Below, one piece after another: positions 56,135-64,000 of a DNA stretch of 64,000 nucleotides. The position numbers and the translations under genes were made by a program. Source of the stretch: Cladopsammia gracilis (Eukaryota; Cnidaria; Anthozoa; Scleractinia; Dendrophylliidae); NCBI GenBank assembly GCA_022457155.1, contig JAJGOT010000309.1, positions 983,796-1,047,795 on the forward strand, written 5' to 3'. The notes beneath the pieces are model-generated. The model did not search any database. It was not told the DNA's origin and saw nothing but the letters and a program-made list of their open reading frames with translations. Numbering within the stretch: position 1 is the stretch's first letter; the number at the start of each line of letters is the position of its first letter.

Positions 56135-56388
56135 CGGCACGCGGCCGTATTTTGAAACTTTGTCAATACTTCCCCAACAATAAGCTAACACAGCGCTAAA
56201 CAAGGCCATTTCGATTCCCATGGAAATTCGCGGTCCTTATATAAATTGGACTGAAATAAGCTTACTATTTTTCTCAGCCAATCTTGTCAGCCCGTTTTTT
56301 CTCGGCAGAAAATGTTGTCAAGGAAACCAGCTTGTTGAAATTGTATTGTAGTACAAGCGGTCAGCGGAGTCATAGCGTGAGGATCAAG

Positions 56389-59300
56389 ATGGCGGACAAG
56401 CCACCCTTCATATTTGAAGGTAATCTGTCGTTTATTACTAAATACCCTTGGGAATCGCTTAAATATTGAGACATTTAATGAGAAACTGAAATCTCTGATC
56501 TGTTTTTAAAACGTGATTTTGTGATAATATCATTTCTTATTGTAGAAGATCTGTAGTTTATAATTTGTTCTGAATGTGTGTTGTTTGTCCAACCATGCAT
56601 ACATATAATTAAGCTTACATAAGCTTATATTAGGGACGAATTGTATTTTTTTCTGTATTACAGTATGTCCGAGGAAGATACCCTTGTCACTCAAACACGT
56701 ATGTTTAGGAATACTGGTTGTCCAAACATCATCTATGGTTCTCACGATGCGTTATTCGCGAACTCATCAGCTTAAAGATGGACAAATGTATATTGCTTCT
56801 ACTGCAGTGGTCTTCGCGGAAATGTTCAAGATCTTGGCATGTTTAGTGATTATTTTTCATGGATCACACTATCGATGGTCTTATTTCGTGGGACATTTAC
56901 GAGAGGAGATTTTAGATAAACCCTGGGAAACCTTGAAGCTGGCAGTGCCATCAGGCCTGTATACAATTCAAAATAATCTTCTGTTTGTTGCTCTTTCTAA
57001 TTTGGACGCTGCCACGTACCAGGTTTGAAACTCTTATATAAAAATACATAATAAATGTTAAATTTTGCAATATTTTATTGATTACATGTATGTAAAATAT
57101 CAATATAATTTAAAACAAGATTAGACAGTTATATTTATAGTATAGTTAAATCCACGACCCCACAAGCGGCAGAGCTTAAACTTTATCATGTTAAAATAAA
57201 GATTATTGATTAATTGATTGATTGATCCACTTTGTTTAAATGCAAACAACAACAACAACAATACTTTATTTACTCATTATTTTTTACAACTATATAGCAA
57301 ATGTATTTGACATTAAAGTGATAATTGGGGACTGTAAATTTGAGAAAGTAATATTACAAATTGAACAGGAACATTTTCATACCAACTGGTATGACCAGCT
57401 GGCTATTTACACAGAGTGGTGTGGGATTTGATCACAGGACCACCAGTTTGCTTTTTACACAAATTTATGTGGGATATGAATACAGGACTACCATGATGCA
57501 AATTCATCTACAAACATACATACATACTTTATCTGGTAAAGCAGGTTAAATAAAATATGGCAGCAAATGCTAGTAGTTAGAAAGGAGCAGAGTCAACAAA
57601 TTGCAATTACAGTACCCAGTCCACTATGCCCCACACCTCCATAATACCGGTAATGTTATACCGGCTGGGATTCAAACCCGTGACCTCCTGCTCTGCAGAC
57701 TGGCGCTCTATCAACTGAGCTAACCAGGTGGCAAAAAATAACTAAGGACTTGTAAACGACCCCACAAGCTCATATAGCTTTAATACTCATCGTTTTAAAA
57801 TAAAGGCTATCTATCTACAGTGTATCTATCTACAGTGTATCTGTCTACAGTGTATCTATCTACAGTGTATCTATCTACAGTGTATCTACCTACTGTGTAT
57901 CTATCTACAGTGTATCTATCTACAGTGTATCTATATATAGTGTATCTATCTACAGTGTATCTATCTACTTCAAATCAGCTCTTATTTTTTTACCGAGATC
58001 TTCTACGATATTGATTTATTTTATAAATATTGAACTATTTGTTGTTATAAAATTAAATTATTTTGTCTGTTGTTGCCATTGCAGGTTACATATCAATTGA
58101 AGATTTTAACTACAGCGTTGTTCTCTGTTTGTATGCTTCATAAAAAGTTAGGAATGTTTAAGTGGATTTCTCTCCTTCTTCTTATGGCTGGAGTCACATT
58201 AGTTCAGGTAAAGTCTAGGTTCCTTAATAGAGTATTATAGCAGTGAACACAATCTTGAGAGAGTGTTTTATAAACTATAAACAACCTGGGAAAAAGTTTT
58301 GGATGAAAAATGACATTTGATATTGTGACAAAACCTTTTCTTTGCCTAGGGTGCCAATAATATTTCTATGAGTGGGGAAATAATATACTCAGGTGGTTGG
58401 GTGGGAAGGGGACTTTAATATAAAAGTGATGGGAACACTCATTGTACCTTTAAGAGATTTAGAATAGGGTTTTGGTACATTTTAGTGTGTTAAGATTAAA
58501 AATGTTTTCAGTTTTACCCATCAGAGTACATTTTTAAGTTACAAGGAAGGACATGTACATGTAGAAATTCATGTCTTTGAAAACCTCAAGTAAAGGTAGA
58601 AACTAACAATGTAGTGTGATAGTTTAAATTTTATATAGTTAAAACCCACTTTGATAATTTAATTATTGAGGATTTATACAAGACAAAAAAACAACAGGCA
58701 TATATAATTTATCAGAATATTTAGTTACAGTGCATTATTTCCATTTGTCGTGGTTTTTGAGATGAGCTGTTTCACAGTTTGAGAAATTGCATTTTAGTAG
58801 CAGAGCAATTCAGTAGTAGTTTGTATACTTTGACACTTTCAGTTTAATTTTTTTGTTTTTTAACCATTTATAGTGGCGATCAGATGTTAAAGGAACAGGA
58901 TCTTCTTCAAAAGAGCTCTCTGTATCTGGACAGTTTATTGGTCTGTTGGCTGTTCTAACAGCATGTTGTTCCAGTGGGTTTGCTGGTGTCTACTTTGAAA
59001 AGATTTTAAAAGGAACTAAGGCATCTATTTGGATGAGAAATGTTCAGTTAGGTAGGGTACAGTGTGTTGTACAGTGGGGGGTATTAAATTAACTGTATTT
59101 ACTCCAACAAATGTACCCTGGTATCCTCTCATATAAATGAGGGCTGCATGTCACTGTCAGAAGTACAGTTGCTGTAGAAATGGTAAAAGTAGCCAGCAAG
59201 AAGCATTGTCTTGTTTGTCTCTGAAATAAGCTGGGGCTCAAATGTGTAGACTAGCCAGGAGAAATCCCCACCTGAAATATATGCCTTTTTCAAACTAACA

Positions 59301-61612
59301 CCCCACAATGTTTGTCCTGGGTGTTTGAATGGGTGTTTATTTGGAAAACTCCAGTGGTACAAAAAATGGAAAAGCTGTAACTCCAGTGCATTATTCTGTG
59401 GACAAATTTCTACAACTGTAGTACAATGATTTTTTTATTTCTAAGTTACATATTAACAAGGTTGATCTTGAAACTTCTTACTGCTCTTGTTATAAAAATA
59501 AAAGCATTTTTCACAGAAATAGAACATACAGTGCTGTAACACCAATATTAATCACCAAAAAAACATAAAATAAATGCCCTATCAGGGTAAAATGCCTCAC
59601 TTGAATTAAGGGTTCTGAGTTTGTAATAAATGCCACGGTTTCTAAGGCTTGAATATAAACAGCAGTTCATATTGCATCATATTGAAGCTTTCCACTCTGT
59701 TGACTGATGCCCCATGTCATCAGGAGTCTTTGAGTGTAACCTGCAGCCTGGACAATACTGACCCATCCTACTTTACTTGTATCACCACTGAGACATCATG
59801 TTCCATTAGCTGTATTTTACCATTTGGGAAAAGGTATTAATAAAAATTGCTTATAATTATTGTGCTTGTGCTTTATAGGAGCTTTTGGTGTGATATTTGG
59901 CTTGATGGCTGTTTTTATAAATGATGGAAATCATATAGCTGAAGGAGGCTTCCTTCAAGGTTATAACAGGGTAACATGGATCGTTATTTCACTTCAGGTA
60001 AATATCTACAGCAAAAGAGGAAAACCCTTTGTCCTTCTTCTTTCCAATATATTTTAGTGTACTTAAGTCTACAACAGTTACTACTAGTTAGCTTCTACTT
60101 TTTCTTATCAGCTCAATTGGAAAAGTTTCTTTTTATTCATCAGACACCCACTTCTACATGTATGTAAACAAAGCCACCCCATTTATCAGCACCCCTGTCC
60201 ACCATTTCCTTAAGTGACATACATGTACTTACAGTGTATCTCCAGTGTAAGCCCAGGGCTTTTAATTAAAATTAATAAATAGGTACACTGAACAAACTAC
60301 TAAGTTACTGGTACACATACGGCTGTACATGTACCAACTTAAACTTGCTATAAAAGGCATTCATTCTTCATCCTAATCCACAAAATAAGTTAAGTTGATG
60401 TTTTTTTTTTTAACATCTGTAGGCCTTTGGCGGCTTGGTAGTTGCGGCAGTTGTAAAGTATGCTGACAATATTTTAAAGGGATTTGCTACATCGGTATCT
60501 ATAGTTGTGTCCTCGCTTGTGTCATTCTATTTCCTTGGAGACTTCCAGCCAACTAAGTAAGTGCCACACTTAGATGTGTTGTTACAGGTACAATAAGGGC
60601 TCTGACTTCTCCCCAGCTTTCTCACTTGATGAAGTCCAGATCCAGAGGGAGTAGTAATACTCCTAGTCACTTCATAGTATATAAACCAGGTCGCCCTGTG
60701 ATGAACTAGCATCCCATCCAGGGGGAGTAGTAATACTCCTAGTTACTTCATAGTATATAAACCAGGTCACCCTGTGATGAACTAGCATCCCATCCAGGGG
60801 CAGTAGTAATACTCCTAGTCACTTCATAGTATATAAACCAGGTCACCCTGTGATGGACTAGCATCCCATCCAGGGGGGAGCAGTAATACTCCTAGTCACT
60901 TCATAGTATATAAACCAGGTCACCTTGTGATGGACTAGCATCCCATCCAGGGGGGAGTAGTAATACTCCTAGTCACTTCATAGTATATAAACCAGGTCAC
61001 CTTGTGATGAACTAGCATCCCATCCAGGGAGGAGTAGTAATACTCCTAGTCACTTCATAGTATATAAACCAGGTCACCTTGTGATGGACTAGCATCCCAT
61101 CCAGGGGGGAGTAGTAATACTCCTAGTCACTTCATAGTATATAAACCAAATCACCCTGTGATGGACTACCATCCCATCCAGGGGGGAGTAGTAATACTCC
61201 TAGTCACTTCATAGTATATAAACCAGGTCACCCTGTGATGAACTAGCATCCCATCCAGGGGGGAGTAGTAATACTCCTAGTCACTTCATAGTATATAAAC
61301 CAGGTCACCCTGTGATGGACTAGCATCCCATCCAGGGGGGAGTAGTAATACTCCTAGTTTCTTCATGCTATTTAAACCTAACATAATGTTTGTTGTTGTT
61401 GCTGGGGGTAATTTGTGATTTTATAGAAGTTTGTTTTGGCAAAATGAAGCAAGCTGTAAAAAATGCTGACTTGAGTTAAGTGTAATGATTTTTTGTTTTA
61501 CCTTTATTTTAGTTTCTTCTTCATTGGTACATGTGGTGTATTAGCAGCTACTTTCCTGTACAGTATGCCAGAAACGACAACAGCACATTCCGCACCACTG
61601 AAGCCTGTGTAG
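56389..61612 (+). CDS. SLC35A3: SLC35A3-type nucleotide-sugar transporter, 7 exons
   Basis: Golgi-membrane antiporter; human SLC35A3 carries UDP-GlcNAc and works with the UDP-galactose carrier SLC35A2 in N-glycan branching. Exons: 56389-56419, 56664-57022, 58085-58207, 58874-59051, 59879-59997, 60423-60556, 61513-61612. All introns are GT-AG with consistent phases; 1044 nt, 347 residues. Diagnostic stretches: [61 protein letters not shown]-like [27 protein letters not shown] and [13 protein letters not shown], the SLC35A signature. The end ([14 protein letters not shown]) and the N-terminus favour A3 over A2. About 10 TM helices. The first exon is only 31 coding bases. Divergent from the SLC35B4-like gene. 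Substrate not provable from sequence. Confidence 0.93.
57120..57815. repeat. Retroposon tails and tRNA-derived SINE in intron 2
   Basis: Two related 3' ends (57150-57230 and 57757-57815) share CGACCCCACAAGC and AAAATAAAG followed by GATTGATT or CTATCTAT tails. Between them on the minus strand, 57656-57732 has a tRNA-like head: A-box TGGTTAGCTCAGTTGATAGA and B-box GGTTTGAATCC. Confidence 0.65.
57812..57968. repeat. 15-bp tandem array in intron 2
   Basis: About ten units of TCTATCTACAGTGTA, ending 117 bp before exon 3. Confidence 0.92.
60645..61365. repeat. About 76-bp tandem array (9 units) in intron 6
   Basis: Units contain GGGAGTAGTAATACTCCTAG, CACTTCATAGTATATAAACC and ACTAGCATCCCATCCAGG. 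GGAGTAGTAATACTCC is a palindrome in each unit. The array starts about 90 bp after the exon 6 donor. Confidence 0.93.
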
Positions 61613-61842
61613 GAATCCTTTGCAAGGCTTCATCCTCAATAATGAATACACTGTATTTACTTTGCGCTTGTCCAAACCCATTCTCAGGATCCCTTTTCTT
61701 GCCGTCTTCCGGCTGAAGAAAGATGCAGTTCACAGTTGAATTCTGAAATATTTAAGAAATCCATAGAAATCCACAATTCATTGTAGGGGTAGGGGGAGAG
61801 GGAGGGAGAGGGTTTTATCATATAATGTTTGTTTAGTTTGAC

Positions 61843-62432
61843 AAGGCCTTTCCCGATTGCGCTGGTAAAATCCTAAAAAATTGCTGGCAAAAATGGCTTT
61901 AAAGTGCTTAAAAAGTGCTCAATCTCAAAATAGTGCTCAAAAAGTGCTTACCTATAAGCTTTTTGTAAATATGTCAATTTTTACTGAAGTAATTCACCTT
62001 ACAATCTATTTTGCGTAGTGTTATTCAACAGGTTGTTACAAAAAGTTGATGGAATATAGAACAATATTTTTCAGGTTACTTCACATGGAACGACGAACGT
62101 AACACTGCTTTATCACGTGCATAATAACATTTGAAGACTCTTACCTCTGTTCTCACGCTCGTTAAGGATAAGTCCACGTACCTTTCCATGGTAACGGTCT
62201 TTTATTCTTGACAGCATTATTAGTTATTCAAATTTATGACCTGGAACATGTTCTCGTTGCAAGCGACACATAGTTTTTGTTTTAGAAGACATATATTGCT
62301 CGAAATTTGCTGGAAGTGTGAAATATTGCTCAAATGTTGCCCAAAGTGCTCAAGGGTGCTCAAAATGCAAAATAGTGCTCTAAACTAAAAAAAAGTGCTC
62401 AAAAGGTGCTCAGCGCAATCGGGAAAGGCCTA
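61843..62432. mobile_element. hAT-like MITE with 8-bp target duplication and TGCTCA arrays
   Basis: Perfect ends AGGCCTTTCCCGATTGCGCT and its reverse complement. The exact direct repeat AGTTTGAC flanks it (61835-61842 and 62433-62440). Near both ends are clusters of AGTGCTCAAAA/AGTGCTTA motifs (61909-61951; 62315-62411). Confidence 0.88.
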
Positions 62433-62749
62433 AGTTTGACTAGTTTGTGGTCTACATGCATGAGACCTTTACAAGAAAAGTTTGAAAATATAGTCAGATT
62501 TTTTTTCTCTTGTGTAAATTTGAGTATGGCTGAAGTATATTTAAGTGAAATTTATGATCCTCGCAGTGTGCTCTCAACTTAAGCAGTTGAAAAAGCAACC
62601 TGAAAAAAATTTAGTCTTGAATTTGAATTTAGGCTTGCAAGTATATTTATTGGTTTTCTGCTTAAGATTGCAAAACATCTCTACATGCGTATTAGAGTAA
62701 AGTACAGTGTAACACAGAAAAAACGAAATGCCAAGGGACTGAGAAAATC

Positions 62750-63219
62750 TGTTTGTCATAACGGGGGTTCTGTTCCATAAATTTTATTTTAACTGGCTGA
62801 AGAATATCATTCGTTATTAAGGGCTTTGTTATGTCAGGTTTCTTTTCCATAAACTTTACTATCACACATGCTTTTTTCAAGGACCAAATTTATTTTTCAA
62901 GGACCCTCCAATGAATGTAATGTTACAGGTTAAATAATATAAATCATATGCACCTTCTAAATTAACAAGTTTTTAATGCCAGGAGTTTCTCCTCCATCTT
63001 CTTCTCTAGGTTCTTTAGTTCGTTTGTGATTTCGGATTTGCCTTTCTTACAAATTTTTTAGTGTGTAGAATGTTTTCACAACATAAAAAGGAAGAATACC
63101 TTAACCCACACAATACAACTTTTCTTCGACTCCCACAGATTTTGTGTTGGAGAAAATTCAAGGACTTTTCAAGGACTTCCTCTAAAATTCAAGGACTTTT
63201 CAAGACTGTGCGAACCCTG
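62750..63219. mobile_element. hAT-like fragment with CAAGGACTT arrays
   Basis: The right end reads AAGACTGTGCGAACCCTG, preceded by four CAAGGACTT/CAAGGACC motifs (63148-63201); two more lie at 62877-62905. The matching left tip (CAGGGTTCGCACAG) was not found, so the element is truncated or rearranged. A 70-bp block with GAAGAATATCRTTCG is repeated at 62802, 63239 and 63332. Confidence 0.55.
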
Positions 63220-63359
63220 TAAAAATAATCATGACTGGGCTGAAGAATATCGTTCGTGATACCGGGGTCTTCGTAAAAAGGGGGTTTGTTATATCAGGTT
63301 TCTGTTTTATAAATTTTACTATAACTGGACTGAAGAATATCGTTCGATTTTTACGTTAA

Positions 63360-64000
63360 TTACTTCAAATGTTCTTTGATGAATAAAAACACACATCTTC
63401 TGGACATTTCTTGCTTACATTACATTAAAACGACTTGACAAAAATATATTAATATACAAACTATGCGGACACACCAATATATAGATAAAATATATAAAGT
63501 GAATAATTTAAAGATATACTTAATAATGTGTTAGTAATGTATTTTACCAAATGGTTTGGATGAAAGGCAGTCATCGCTGTTAATAAATATATTTAACATC
63601 TGTCAAAAAATACATTATAACTACATGGAGTTTGTATGTAACTTATAAAACAACTGAGGTGCTACGTGCACTATGATTAGCCAAAAGGCATAGAAATAGC
63701 GCTTATTTACAAGAGAAATAGAAATCTTTCTATCCAAATTCTTCCATAATTAATAATGGTTACACTTGTAAACGTTTAAAAGCAATCGAAAATGTTGTTA
63801 ATATTATGGAAATTAAGAAATTGTTTTCTATTTAAACAAAAAGAAAAAAACCCTTATGTTTTCGACTTAATTCTTATTAAATAGTATTGCTGGGATTTAA
63901 GGGATTTCAAGGACTTATGTTTAAGACTTATGTTAGGGCACCCAGGACCTAGGTTGCCAAGGATTTACAGTGTTGCAGTTGCAGTCGATAGGCCAGTCGA
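63360..64000. other. Window end, no gene recognised
   Basis: AT-rich; one further GGATTTCAAGGACTTATG motif near 63901. No coding signal. Confidence 0.35.

Larger units (their letters stand above)
55267..56388. promoter_or_regulatory. Shared 1.1-kb intergenic region between divergent SLC35 genes
   Basis: The start codons of the SLC35B4-like (-) and SLC35A3-like (+) genes are 1122 bp apart, so both promoters must lie here or overlap. Two insertions occupy most of it: a foldback (55461-55572) and a hAT-like MITE (55625-56134). The remaining 250 bp before the + gene has no TATA box in an obvious place. Promoter sites inferred from position only. Confidence 0.55.

Noticed and set aside
57656..57732. 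Functional tRNA gene (-)
   Set aside because: A and B boxes are recognisable, but the anticodon arm mispairs and it adjoins retroposon tails; better read as a SINE head.

Overview
The window is eukaryotic genomic DNA, most likely from an anthozoan cnidarian and probably a stony coral. The grounds are spliced genes with GT-AG introns, single-exon class A GPCR paralogues, a leucine-rich-repeat (LGR-type) GPCR, TTAGGG-type telomere-like repeats, and a very high density of short inverted-repeat transposons, Penelope-like and LINE fragments, and satellites. The assignment comes from pattern recognition only; no database was searched.

Layout. (1) 1-13.2 kb holds three closely related single-exon class A GPCR copies. 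Copy 1 is cut by the window start (1-909, +). Copy 2 is intact (4448-5389, +). Copy 3 is inverted and frameshifted (12269-13197, -). Between them lie MITEs, a 71-bp satellite with a cleanly inserted TA-flanked MITE, and one arm of a long inverted repeat. (2) 13.2-23.3 kb is repeat-dominated: a palindromic element carrying a KDZ-like transposase fragment and telomere-like repeats, the second inverted-repeat arm, a LINE tail, and a 51-bp satellite into which a 5'-truncated Penelope-like GIY-YIG element inserted. (3) 23.4-27.0 kb (-) is a three-coding-exon LGR-like GPCR with an unusually short leucine-rich ectodomain. (4) 27-43.9 kb shows no convincing host gene but several nested non-autonomous transposons. 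(5) 44.4-55.3 kb (-) is a 10-exon SLC35B4-type nucleotide-sugar transporter, and 56.4-61.6 kb (+) a 7-exon SLC35A3-type transporter. The two start head to head, 1.1 kb apart, so the pair probably shares a promoter region; both would feed UDP-sugars into the ER/Golgi lumen for glycosylation. I reconstructed all exons of both by splice sites and reading frame. (6) The rest is hAT-like repeat material.

The most unusual signal is a set of hammerhead self-cleaving ribozyme motifs. One has a fully canonical core (52536-52582, -). One is near-canonical (2801-2845, -), one is decayed (41709-41750, -), and one sibling copy has its core deleted (42181-42345); these four share the same 16-nt landmark. 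A fifth hammerhead-like motif lies just downstream of the Penelope-like GIY-YIG ORF, tying the motifs to Penelope-like or retrozyme-like retroelements.
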